From Halanaerobium sp964649895 (GTDB taxonomy: Bacteria > Bacillota > Halanaerobiia > Halanaerobiales > Halanaerobiaceae), in contig CAZYRX010000061.1 in the NCBI GenBank assembly GCA_964649895.1, forward strand, positions 1-11,919: a stretch of DNA of 11,919 bases, read 5' to 3'. Numbering within the stretch: the stretch's first letter is position 1; every line of letters starts with the position of its first letter. Of the stretch, positions 1 to 7,147 are shown piece after piece. A model generated the notes under the pieces. That model worked only from the letters and a program-made list of their open reading frames with translations. It was not told where the DNA came from and did not search any database. The position numbers and the translations under genes were made by a program.

Positions 1-1379
1 TTGAATATAATGGGGATGGAAGCCCATCTACTACTGGTGCTGGTTCAGATTATATAACATTATGGAGAAGAAGTTCTTCAACAGATTATTGGACAGCAAG
101 AAATTTACATAGTAGTAATGATTGGGAGTTTAGGGGAGCTGTTACCTGGGATGGTGGTGGCTCAGCTAATGCAAATTCTGCATATACTCACTCAAATGTT
201 ACAAGTGGAAACCCTCATTCTGTTACTGCTTCCGATGTAGGACTAGATAGTTTTACGGCTAGCAGAGTAATTACTTCTGATATTTCTGGAAGCTTAGCAG
301 TTAGCACAGTTACTACATCTGAATTAGAAAGTTTCCAATCTCAAATAGATGCTATTTCCACAAGTAGTTACACTGTTTCTACTATGAGGGAAGTAATAAC
401 TCTAGCAACAAGCTCCACTGTTATAGATCCTACTATAGAATATAACCCAACAAATGATGCAGTCTTTTTATACGGGCCGGCAGTAATAGTAGAAGATGGC
501 GGGACTACAGAAAAAACATTAACTTATTTAATGGAAGAAGGAACAGATTATACTATTAATTCTACTACTAAAGAGTTTGAAGTAGTTTCTGGAACTTTTG
601 AAGCAGGAGATTATACACTTATAGTATTTAGAAATACCCCAGGAGAAAGTTATACAGAATCAGAACTCACATTGCATACAACTTCTTACAGTGTGCATGG
701 TGCTACTAATTTAAATACAGCTGACAGATTAGTAATAAGGGATGGCAGTGGTGGTTTTTCTGCTGGAAATATTTCTGTTGGAACTATTTCTTCTGGCGCT
801 ATTACTTCTAGTAGTTCTCTTTCTTGCACTTCTATTACAGCTTCAAGCACAGTTTCTGGAACAGGATTAGAAGCATCGAGTTATATTAATATTACTGGAA
901 CTACAAAAGCAGCTGGTAATTTATATAGTGGAACTACTGATCCTACTAATACTACTAGATTAAATTATGATGGGTATCTTTACGCTACAAAAATATATAA
1001 TGCGGTTTGGAATGACTTAGCAGAATTTATGCTTTTTAAAGAAAATAGTGAACCTGGCGAAGTAATGTCTATGACAAGTGAAGGATTGATTAAATCTAAA
1101 AAAAGAAATGATAAATGTGTTATAGGTATTCATTCAGATACATTTGGCTTTGCTCTTGGTGCTGAAAGCAGTGAACAGAAAGTTCCTATTGGTATATCAG
1201 GAAAAGTATTGGTTAAAGTAAAGCAAAAAGTAAAAATTGGTGATTTACTTGTTTCTGGAAAAAACGGGATAGCAGTAAAAGCAAGATTTTGGGAAAAATT
1301 GTTTTTTGGAAATATAATTGGAAAGGTAATAGAAGACAAAAATACTAAGGAATTATCCAGAGTGTGGGTGAAAATATAA
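1..1379 (+). CDS. Phage tail-fibre-like structural protein, 5' end missing
   Basis: The frame is open from base 3 to the TAA at 1377-1379, giving at least 458 residues. The ATG at 384 is internal, because the 127 upstream codons read as the same kind of fibre protein without a stop. About 70 residues in lies the phrase GNPHSVTASDVGL, the phage fibre type usually seen as GNPHxVTxxDVGL. Near residue 240 is RLVIRDGSGGFSAGNIS, the common RDGSGxFSAG fibre motif, followed by a Ser/Thr/Gly-rich, probably beta-structured stretch. The last 125 residues, from VWNDLAEFM to the end, form a compact beta-rich domain with phrases such as PGEVMSM, VPIGISGKVLVKV and KVKIGDLLV. Such domains end many phage appendage proteins, and some relatives (the Peptidase_G2 type) cleave themselves; I cannot show that here. 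The role is presumably a virion fibre or appendage exposed at the tail. Confidence in fibre identity is high; the exact class is open. Confidence 0.85.
   Translation, partial: EYNGDGSPSTTGAGSDYITLWRRSSSTDYWTARNLHSSNDWEFRGAVTWDGGGSANANSAYTHSNVTSGNPHSVTASDVGLDSFTASRVITSDISGSLAVSTVTTSELESFQSQIDAISTSSYTVSTMREVITLATSSTVIDPTIEYNPTNDAVFLYGPAVIVEDGGTTEKTLTYLMEEGTDYTINSTTKEFEVVSGTFEAGDYTLIVFRNTPGESYTESELTLHTTSYSVHGATNLNTADRLVIRDGSGGFSAGNISVGTISSGAITSSSSLSCTSITASSTVSGTGLEASSYINITGTTKAAGNLYSGTTDPTNTTRLNYDGYLYATKIYNAVWNDLAEFMLFKENSEPGEVMSMTSEGLIKSKKRNDKCVIGIHSDTFGFALGAESSEQKVPIGISGKVLVKVKQKVKIGDLLVSGKNGIAVKARFWEKLFFGNIIGKVIEDKNTKELSRVWVKI
1367..1371 (+). promoter_or_regulatory. Ribosome binding site deciding the start at 1379
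   Basis: GGTGA matches the anti-Shine-Dalgarno complement (AGGAGGTGA) and ends seven bases before the ATG at 1379. This supports 1379 over the in-frame GTG at 1364, which overlaps this site. Confidence 0.55.
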
Positions 1380-2038
1380 TGAAATTTGATATTACTAGAA
1401 ACAATAGAACCTGTTTTATTTCCGATAACGTAGAGAAATTTAATTTAAACAAAATAGTTGAAGAAGATATTGAATTAGATATAAAAAATGCTTCAAGTAA
1501 AATAGATCCAGCACAAAAAAATATAGAAGCTGCTTTGTTTGATGAAAGATTTTTGTTATTAGGTAAAGAAGAATTTGCTAAAAATGGAAACTCAACCACA
1601 TTTTTTATTTTTATTAAAGATTGGTATAAAGAATATTTAAAAGATGACTTCAAAAGAATTATGTATCTTGGAGAATATTATTTAGATGATTTTAACATTT
1701 TTTTTGACTATCATGATATCAGGTTTGTATATGAAAATCCATCTAATATAATAAATGAAGAATACTTTAATGAAAAAGATTGGTATTTTTATACAGAAGA
1801 TTTAACTTCTAGTTTAGATCATGAAAAAATATTATTTGTAACAAAATCATTAGAAGATTATGAATTCATATATAACAATAAAGAAGTATTAGAAGAAAAA
1901 TTATTCTCTTCTTCTCTATGTAAAGAGATAATTATAATTAATTTTTTTACGCCTTTTGAGCAATTTGCTACAGAGAAAGAAGATAAAAAATTTGTTATAA
2001 GAAATATAGATAAAAATTATTGTATAAAATTAAGGTAA
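1379..2038 (+). CDS. Hypothetical acidic protein after the tail fibre gene
   Basis: I do not recognise this 219-residue protein. The best start is the ATG at 1379, giving MKFDITRNNR. It shares one base with the upstream TAA and has GGTGA at 1367-1371, seven bases ahead. An in-frame GTG at 1364 lies inside the upstream gene, without comparable support. The protein is rich in Asp, Glu, Phe and Tyr, has mixed helix/strand character, and shows no signal peptide or membrane segment. The middle holds several aromatic-acidic stretches such as DDFNIFFDYHD. Translational coupling to the fibre gene is likely. Genes placed directly after a phage fibre gene often encode assembly chaperones or baseplate accessories, but that is position only; no family motif supports it. 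Confidence 0.7.
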   Translation: MKFDITRNNRTCFISDNVEKFNLNKIVEEDIELDIKNASSKIDPAQKNIEAALFDERFLLLGKEEFAKNGNSTTFFIFIKDWYKEYLKDDFKRIMYLGEYYLDDFNIFFDYHDIRFVYENPSNIINEEYFNEKDWYFYTEDLTSSLDHEKILFVTKSLEDYEFIYNNKEVLEEKLFSSSLCKEIIIINFFTPFEQFATEKEDKKFVIRNIDKNYCIKLR

Positions 2039-2043
2039 CATGA

Positions 2044-2502
2044 ATGGCATTTACTTGGTCAACTTCTATAGCTGTAGATACAGAAATATTAAATGCTGCT
2101 ATAGATGAAATAGAAGGAAATTTAGGCACATTAAAAAGTTCTATTTTGGATAAAAATCCTACTGTATCAAAAGTGTCTACTCCTTCATTGGATGCTTCAG
2201 CTCAAGGAGTAAAAATTATAGATGATGTGTATAGTGATTTACAAGATTATTTAGATCAAATTAAATCAGAAAATTATTGTAGGGGATATATAACTTCATA
2301 TCATTCAGCATTACATACTACATATAATAATGGAGAAAATTCATCTCATAATTCTTCTGTAAACTCATCATTATATAGTTCTTTATGCAGTGACCAACAT
2401 TCTTCAATTTATGGCGGAAATTATAATACAAATAATGGTGGGTATTATACTGGGACTAATAATGGTAGACATGTTACATATCATGATACGTATAATAATT
2501 AA
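2044..2502 (+). CDS. Small protein with FTWS module and Tyr/His/Ser tetrapeptide tail; possible modified substrate
   Basis: The protein has 152 residues. AAGG at 2032-2035 precedes the ATG by eight bases. Residues 3-30 form a module beginning FTWS that matches residues 366-393 of the next protein without gaps (FTWS, E14, I20, E22, N26 and L30 identical, plus I/V and I/L exchanges). Residues 31-77 look helical and acidic. From Y78 to the end the sequence is low-complexity and ordered in fours: positions 78, 82, 86, 90, 94, 102, 106, 110 and 114 are Y, Y, Y, L, Y, H, V, L, L, and after C115 the register moves by one, with H119, Y123, Y127, Y135, H143 and H147. The residues between are mostly Ser, Thr, Asn and Gly. 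The tail of 75 residues has 11 Tyr, 6 His and 2 Cys. There is no signal peptide. By position it is a virion or fibre-tip protein; by layout (leader-like module plus repetitive core beside radical SAM genes) it could be a substrate for modification. The second role is inference. Confidence 0.75.
   Translation: MAFTWSTSIAVDTEILNAAIDEIEGNLGTLKSSILDKNPTVSKVSTPSLDASAQGVKIIDDVYSDLQDYLDQIKSENYCRGYITSYHSALHTTYNNGENSSHNSSVNSSLYSSLCSDQHSSIYGGNYNTNNGGYYTGTNNGRHVTYHDTYNN
2275..2499 (+). repeat. Coding tetrapeptide array in the 152-residue protein
   Basis: This encodes residues 78-152. Lead residues (Tyr, His, and some Leu or Val) recur every four positions, with the register shifting once at C115. The spacer residues are mostly Ser, Thr, Asn and Gly. 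It is the shorter counterpart of the array in the next gene; here Leu and Val share the lead position and Arg is nearly absent. Confidence 0.7.
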
Positions 2503-2516
2503 GTAAAGAGGGAAAA

Positions 2517-4193
2517 ATGGCACAAGTATTACATTATACATTCGATGATTTCCAAGAACCTACAGAAAATGAATTTTATGCTAACTGGAGTAGTTTATTA
2601 AATGGCAATTACGGAGGAGATGGAACTATACAGTCAGGGGCAACAGATCCATTTGGTGGAACAACTTACGATGTATATAGGAAAGAAGGTAAATTAAGAT
2701 TTGGAGTAACAGATGGCACAGATATAGGAACTCTATATTATGGGAATACTTATACTTTTTCTATTTATTTACGAAAAGTGTCTGGCCAAACAGAACCAAC
2801 GGATATGGAATTTGATATATGTGATAGACATGATAGCACAAATTTATCTTTGAGCGAATTAAGTTATTCTTGGAAAAGATTTTGGGTAACTGCTTATCAT
2901 GACAATAATTCTAATTATCATTTTTTAGATGTGGGACATTATAACACAACAGAAGTATTTGAATGGTGTTGCCCACAAATAGAAAAAAAAGATCACATGA
3001 CACCATTCACCTCTACCTCAAGAACTGGAACAATAAATGATAGTTCTGGAAATAGTAATCATGCAACATTATCATTAACTACTACTCCAAAATGGACAAT
3101 AAATTCTAAATTAGGAAATGGCGCATATGAATTTAATGGAGTAGATCAAAGAATAGTTGTTCCTAATAGTTCTAGTTTACAAGTTTCAGGTGATCTAACT
3201 ATAAGTTTTTGGTTATATGTAAAATCTCTTGTTCCGAGAACTACATTAATTAATAAAGCTTATGGAGGGGAATTTACTATAAACTTAGAAACAAGTAATA
3301 CTTTAAACATTTATAGAGGAACTGCTGGAACTAGTGCTTCGCCATATGCAAGCCTTAATTCTTCTACTATATCTATAGGGAGTTGGTTTCATGCTTGTGC
3401 AGTTGCATCTGGAACAACTATAACTTGGTATATAAATGGTTCAGAAGATACTTCTGCAACTGCTGCTGAATTTGTAGGAAGCACTTCGACTAGTGATATT
3501 ATTATAGGTGAAGGATATACTTCTGGTTATTTTGATGGTTTTATAGACGATATAAGAATTTATAATACTGCTCTTTCATTATCAGAAATCCAAGCACTTG
3601 CCAATGCAGGATTTACTTGGAGTAACACAGTTAATGCTTCTGATGAATTACAACCAGATCCAATACAAGAAGTAAAAGATAATACTGATTATTTACAAGG
3701 ATATTTAGGAGCTTGCTTTAATGAAAAAGCAACATATAATACTTCGAGATATGATTCAGAAAGAATAAGTAACTATTCCACACAAAGAGATGGATATCTT
3801 GGAGCAAGATATGGAACATACTATTCTGTTCTTGATACAAGTAGGTATAATACAAAGTATACAACTAGATATACAACTATTTACTCTGGAAAATATGATA
3901 ATTATAACGGTTCTAGGTATGATTTAAATAGATATGATGATAGGTGGGGATGGGGTTCTTGCTCTATTCGTTATGATAATAAATATAATACACGTTATTC
4001 ATCACGTCATGGAACATATAACAGCACAAGACATACTTCTCAATATTCTAATCATCAAGGAAGTTTAAGCACTCAAACAAATTGTTCTGGTCATTATTCT
4101 TCAAATAAAGGATCAGAATATACTTCTAGACACAATAATCTTCATTCAGTTAGATTTACTACTGTATGTAGCACAGTTGATTTAAATAATTAA
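2517..4193 (+). CDS. LamG-domain adhesion or fibre protein with long Tyr/His/Arg tetrapeptide tail
   Basis: The protein has 558 residues, and AGAGGG lies just ahead of the ATG. Residues 15-165 resemble a carbohydrate-binding beta-sandwich of phage appendages: FSIYLRKVSG, a W-x-R-F-W-type strand, then CCPQIEKKDHMTPF, the usual 'PQxE...TPF' ending. Residues 170-362 are a LamG/concanavalin-like domain: DSSGNSNHATL, LGNGAYEFNGVDQRIVV, LTISFWLYVK, GSWFHACAV, TWYINGS and DGFIDDIRIYNTALSLSEI. Residues 366-393 are the FTWS module shared with the upstream 152-residue protein. From C400 to the end runs a Tyr-rich array: in the last 158 residues there are 22 Tyr and 6 His, plus Cys at 482, 523 and 551. 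Lead residues fall every four positions (Y444/448/452/456/460; C482, Y486, Y490, Y494, H498, H506, Y510; C523, Y527, Y535, H539, H543, F547, C551), mostly followed by S/T/N/D. It is probably a glycan-binding tail protein; modification of its tail by the downstream enzymes is inference. Confidence 0.85.
   Translation: MAQVLHYTFDDFQEPTENEFYANWSSLLNGNYGGDGTIQSGATDPFGGTTYDVYRKEGKLRFGVTDGTDIGTLYYGNTYTFSIYLRKVSGQTEPTDMEFDICDRHDSTNLSLSELSYSWKRFWVTAYHDNNSNYHFLDVGHYNTTEVFEWCCPQIEKKDHMTPFTSTSRTGTINDSSGNSNHATLSLTTTPKWTINSKLGNGAYEFNGVDQRIVVPNSSSLQVSGDLTISFWLYVKSLVPRTTLINKAYGGEFTINLETSNTLNIYRGTAGTSASPYASLNSSTISIGSWFHACAVASGTTITWYINGSEDTSATAAEFVGSTSTSDIIIGEGYTSGYFDGFIDDIRIYNTALSLSEIQALANAGFTWSNTVNASDELQPDPIQEVKDNTDYLQGYLGACFNEKATYNTSRYDSERISNYSTQRDGYLGARYGTYYSVLDTSRYNTKYTTRYTTIYSGKYDNYNGSRYDLNRYDDRWGWGSCSIRYDNKYNTRYSSRHGTYNSTRHTSQYSNHQGSLSTQTNCSGHYSSNKGSEYTSRHNNLHSVRFTTVCSTVDLNN
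3714..4190 (+). repeat. Coding tetrapeptide array, 12-base period at protein level
   Basis: This stretch encodes residues 400-558 of the LamG protein. The repeat is clear in the protein (Y, H, F, W or C every fourth residue, often preceded by Arg or Lys) but poor in the DNA, because Arg is written AGA, AGG and CGT and spacer residues vary. That points to selection on the protein pattern rather than recent slippage. Cys at 400, 482 and 523 each coincide with a change of the four-residue register. Confidence 0.75.
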
Positions 4194-4210
4194 AAAAAGA
4201 AGGAAATTTT

Positions 4211-5569
4211 ATGAAAAATTATGTTGCAGTTGAAACTCCACAATCTTCAATATGTAATTTAGATTGTGTATATTGTTATATACCAAAAAATAAGATATTA
4301 AAAGATATTAATAAATATTGGAAAGATGATATACAAAGTGGTAAACATTTAGAATTACTCAAAGAAGAGTTCGGAGAAGAATTAACAAATTTAAGTTTAT
4401 GGGGTGGAGAACCTTCTTTAGGATTTGAAGACTTTAAAAAACTTGAAGATTATTTTGTTACTTTCCCAAAATTAGATTTTATTTCTACTTCTTCTAATTT
4501 TACTGTCATAGAACCACATATTTTTTTATTAAAAAACCTTCAAAAGATTTCTAAAAAGCTTAATAGAAAAATTACTTATAGTTTACAAATTTCTATAGAT
4601 GGAGATGAAGAAACAACAAACCATAATAGAGGGGAAGATGTCTATAAAAGAATTATAGAAAATATAAAAAAACTTAATGAAGTATCGTATCAGGTGCCAG
4701 ACGTAAATATATTTATTCAAATTAAATCTACTAACACAGAAGATGAATATAAAAAGTTCGCTGAGCATCCAGAAGAATTAGAAAAGTATTTAGATTCATT
4801 CATCTTTTTACAAACTACTTACGAAAAAGGATTAAGATGGCCAGAAAATATGCAAATAGGTTTATTTACTTTACCTACTCTCGCATTACCTGGTTCATAT
4901 ACAAAAGAAGATGGAATAAATTATTTTCTTTATCATAAAACATTAGAAAATCTTAAAAAAACTAAATATGATTTTATCCAAGGAGATCAATATTATTTTA
5001 GATTGAGAGAAATATTAAATGTAGAAAAACAAATTAATAAATACTCTTCAGCAGAAACCTTTTCTTGCTCTGCTGGTGTTTCTATGTTAGCGTTAGATCC
5101 AGATGGAACAACTCATGGATGTCATTCATCCTTTTGGTATAACTATAAAGAATATTTAGAAAACTCTGAAGAGTTAACTGATTGGGCTGAAGGAAAAAGA
5201 ATAGTAGATTTTGATCCAAATAAATATTGGGAGTTAACTAAACCTGTTATATCTGAATATAGAGATGAGTATAATAAAAAGCGATTGAGTTATACATTAA
5301 GCACTTATGCAAATAATGTTTCATTACGTTTTGATATAGCATATTCTACTATTAAAATTTTATCTGAAGCAGATCAATTAAATGACATATATAAAAAAGA
5401 CGAAAGTATGGTTAAATTGTTTGCAGCTTTTATAGCTCTTAAATCTACTTGCTGGGTGCATAATCAATTTCTTCAAGGGTCATTATTTCCAAATAATTTA
5501 AGCATTTATAGAATGTATGGAAATGGAATGTTCGAGTATACAGTAAAAAAATATGGAGAATTGTTTTGA
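4211..5569 (+). CDS. Radical SAM protein with half SPASM region
   Basis: The protein has 452 residues; AAGGAA precedes the ATG. C15, C19 and C22 form the CX3CX2C site (SICNLDCVYCY) that binds the catalytic 4Fe-4S cluster and S-adenosylmethionine. LSLWGGEPSL at 61-70 is the GGEP motif that contacts the SAM amino group, and SLQISIDGD at 124-132 is a core barrel strand. This arrangement is typical of the anaerobic-sulfatase-maturase/RiPP-maturase branch. After the barrel, C286 and C304 in FSCSAGV...DPDGTTHGCH look like the first half of a SPASM region. The second half (CX2CX5CX3C) is absent and only C414 follows, so probably no more than one auxiliary cluster is bound. It is the first gene after the two array proteins, 17 bases downstream, which makes them its obvious candidate substrates. 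It should act in the cytoplasm on a peptide or protein; the bond formed cannot be read from sequence. Confidence 0.9.
   Translation: MKNYVAVETPQSSICNLDCVYCYIPKNKILKDINKYWKDDIQSGKHLELLKEEFGEELTNLSLWGGEPSLGFEDFKKLEDYFVTFPKLDFISTSSNFTVIEPHIFLLKNLQKISKKLNRKITYSLQISIDGDEETTNHNRGEDVYKRIIENIKKLNEVSYQVPDVNIFIQIKSTNTEDEYKKFAEHPEELEKYLDSFIFLQTTYEKGLRWPENMQIGLFTLPTLALPGSYTKEDGINYFLYHKTLENLKKTKYDFIQGDQYYFRLREILNVEKQINKYSSAETFSCSAGVSMLALDPDGTTHGCHSSFWYNYKEYLENSEELTDWAEGKRIVDFDPNKYWELTKPVISEYRDEYNKKRLSYTLSTYANNVSLRFDIAYSTIKILSEADQLNDIYKKDESMVKLFAAFIALKSTCWVHNQFLQGSLFPNNLSIYRMYGNGMFEYTVKKYGELF
5555..5558 (+). promoter_or_regulatory. Ribosome binding site for the TTG-started small gene
   Basis: GGAG lies seven bases before the TTG at 5566, which overlaps the TGA of the upstream radical SAM gene as TTGA. 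The site supports TTG as a real start and suggests translational coupling. Confidence 0.55.
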
Positions 5570-5817
5570 ATTTAGATAAAAGAATAAAAGAAGTAAAATA
5601 TTTATATAAACATAATCATATGGAACTTATGAAAACATTTAAAGATTTATTACGATTTGTTGAAAATACTGTTATTCATACTCCAGATGATATACATCAT
5701 TATTTTAATTTTTTAGAACAAATGGATAAAGAATTTGAAAACGAAAAAGATTATGCATTTTGGAGAGAGAGAATAAAAGAAAAGAAGGTTGGCCATGGCA
5801 GACAGACAAAAATATAA
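5566..5817 (+). CDS. Small helical protein between two radical SAM genes
   Basis: The protein has 83 residues, starts at TTG, and overlaps the upstream TGA and the first 23 bases of the next gene. It is charged and predicted helical, with an early basic stretch (DKRIKEVKYLYKHNH), the phrase TPDDIHHYFNFLEQMDKEF in the middle, and a basic end. There is no Cys, signal peptide or membrane segment. I do not recognise it. It has no visible PqqD/RRE-type winged-helix motif, but small partners encoded between radical SAM maturases often bind substrate or enzyme, and its coupled position fits such a role. That is inference. The reading frame is convincing because of the ribosome binding site and the interlocked overlaps. 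Confidence 0.7.
   Translation: MNLDKRIKEVKYLYKHNHMELMKTFKDLLRFVENTVIHTPDDIHHYFNFLEQMDKEFENEKDYAFWRERIKEKKVGHGRQTKI
5783..5788 (+). promoter_or_regulatory. Ribosome binding site deciding the start at 5795
   Basis: AGAAGG ends six bases before the ATG at 5795. The in-frame TTG at 5789 touches the site directly and is too close to be used, so the protein should begin MADRQK. Confidence 0.65.
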
Positions 5818-7147
5818 TAAAGAAAATGCTGATTTTTTTAAAGCTTTTTTAGAAAAAACATTTTTCTATAATTTTAGAAATTCAAATAGAGAAAAAACAG
5901 TTCTTCATAATTATAATTCTATAGAACTGGCATTAGGATATGCTTGTGACTTGGACTGCACTTATTGTTATTATAAAAGATATGGAAAAGAGTTATATCA
6001 TAACAAGCCAGTTACAAAAAAAGATGTGTTAAAAAATGTAGAAAAAATAATGAACTTCATTGTTAAAAATAATATGTATGTCGATATTGATTTATTTTCC
6101 GGTGAATCTTTTATGATACCTTATATATGGGAAATAATGGATATTATTTATACATATGAAAAAAAGCTTGATCCCGCTAAAAGAACGGAAGGAGTTTTTA
6201 TTCCTACTAATATGTCTTTTTTAAAAGATCAAAGACAAAATATTTTAAAAAACTTTGAACACTATAGGAAAAAATTTTCTGAATTAGATATTGAATTAGG
6301 AGTTTCTGCTTCTATAGATGGCCCTTTTATGGACAATGAGAATAGGGCTCATAAAGATGAAACTAATTATACAGAGACTTTTTATGGAAACTTATTAGAT
6401 AATAAAGAAAAATTTAGTTATGGTTTTCATCCTATGGTATATTCTAATAATATAGAATATTGGATAGATAATTTTTTATGGTTCATTGAAAATGTAGATA
6501 AAGGTTTATATTTATTAGAAGTAAGAAATGCAGAATGGAATGAGAAACAAGTGAAATCTTTTTATTATTTAATAAAATTTATTATACATTATATGTTTAA
6601 GGCTTTTGATATGAAAGAAGATGGATTTTTACATTTTATACAGAATACACAAATCTTTAATTTATCCTCTAATGTATTTTCTACTACTGGAAGAGGACTT
6701 GGATGTTCATTACAAAGCGTTTTACAAATACAATTAAATGATCTTACTATAAATCCATGTCATAGACTTTCTTATGATTACTTATCAGCAGGAAAGTTAG
6801 AGCTTGACAAAGATGGAACATATGATTTTATTCCTAACAATGTAGAATTTTATATTGCTACTAATTCAGTTAGCTCTCGTTCTATGTCTCCTTGTCATTC
6901 TTGTCCTATAAATGAAATATGCTCTGCTGCTTGTCTTGGGTCTAATTTAGAAAGCACAGGAGATCCATTTGTTAATTCACCTACTGTATGTAGAATGTTA
7001 TATGCAAAATCATTAGCCATTGTAGAAAGTATACAGGAGATAGGTCTTATAAATTATTTTTTAGATACTCTTGATAATGGAGACCCTTTACAAATGAGAA
7101 AAGCTTCACAAATTAAATTATTATTAGAAGAGGGAGAAAGTGTATGA
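5795..7147 (+). CDS. Radical SAM/SPASM protein (peptide-modifying type)
   Basis: The protein has 450 residues from the ATG at 5795. C51, C55 and C58 (ACDLDCTYCYY) form the CX3CX2C radical SAM site. DLFSGESFM at 99-107 stands in for the usual GGEP motif, with Ser-Gly-Glu retained. SASIDGP at 171-177 is the familiar barrel strand. The C-terminal part holds a complete SPASM pattern: GC304, 17 residues, C322, then C367-X2-C370-X5-C376-X3-C380-X18-C399, enough for two auxiliary 4Fe-4S clusters. SPASM radical SAM enzymes act on Cys, Ser, Tyr, His and other side chains of peptides or proteins, making thioether, ether or carbon-carbon links. Sharing an operon with a second, cysteine-poorer radical SAM protein and two Tyr/His/Cys array proteins suggests a two-enzyme maturation, as in His-Xaa-Ser systems; this is analogy. 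It ends as ATGA with the next gene. Confidence 0.92.
   Translation: MADRQKYNKENADFFKAFLEKTFFYNFRNSNREKTVLHNYNSIELALGYACDLDCTYCYYKRYGKELYHNKPVTKKDVLKNVEKIMNFIVKNNMYVDIDLFSGESFMIPYIWEIMDIIYTYEKKLDPAKRTEGVFIPTNMSFLKDQRQNILKNFEHYRKKFSELDIELGVSASIDGPFMDNENRAHKDETNYTETFYGNLLDNKEKFSYGFHPMVYSNNIEYWIDNFLWFIENVDKGLYLLEVRNAEWNEKQVKSFYYLIKFIIHYMFKAFDMKEDGFLHFIQNTQIFNLSSNVFSTTGRGLGCSLQSVLQIQLNDLTINPCHRLSYDYLSAGKLELDKDGTYDFIPNNVEFYIATNSVSSRSMSPCHSCPINEICSAACLGSNLESTGDPFVNSPTVCRMLYAKSLAIVESIQEIGLINYFLDTLDNGDPLQMRKASQIKLLLEEGESV

Noticed and set aside
384..386. ATG as the start of the first gene
   Set aside because: The same frame is open and fibre-like back to base 3, with GNPHSVTASDVGL upstream, so this Met is internal.
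1364..1366. GTG start for the 219-residue protein
   Set aside because: It lies inside the upstream gene and overlaps the ribosome binding site that suits the ATG at 1379.
1130..1653. Two minus-strand open frames (1130-1339 and 1345-1653)
   Set aside because: They lie antisense to the fibre gene and the 219-residue gene, which have better starts and protein-like content.
3714..4190. Simple DNA tandem repeat or a frameshifted low-complexity artefact
   Set aside because: The nucleotide units are diverged, the frame stays open to a normal stop, and the four-residue pattern recurs in an independent upstream gene.
4194..4210. Promoter between the LamG gene and the first radical SAM gene
   Set aside because: The 17-base gap holds only an A-rich ribosome binding site; I saw no convincing -35/-10 pair, although one hidden inside the preceding coding tail cannot be excluded.
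4583..4768. Minus-strand frame of 61 codons, hydrophobic
   Set aside because: It is antisense inside the first radical SAM gene; Phe/Ile richness is what AT-rich antisense gives.
5789..5791. TTG start for the second radical SAM gene
   Set aside because: It abuts AGAAGG with no spacing; the ATG six bases further on is correctly spaced.
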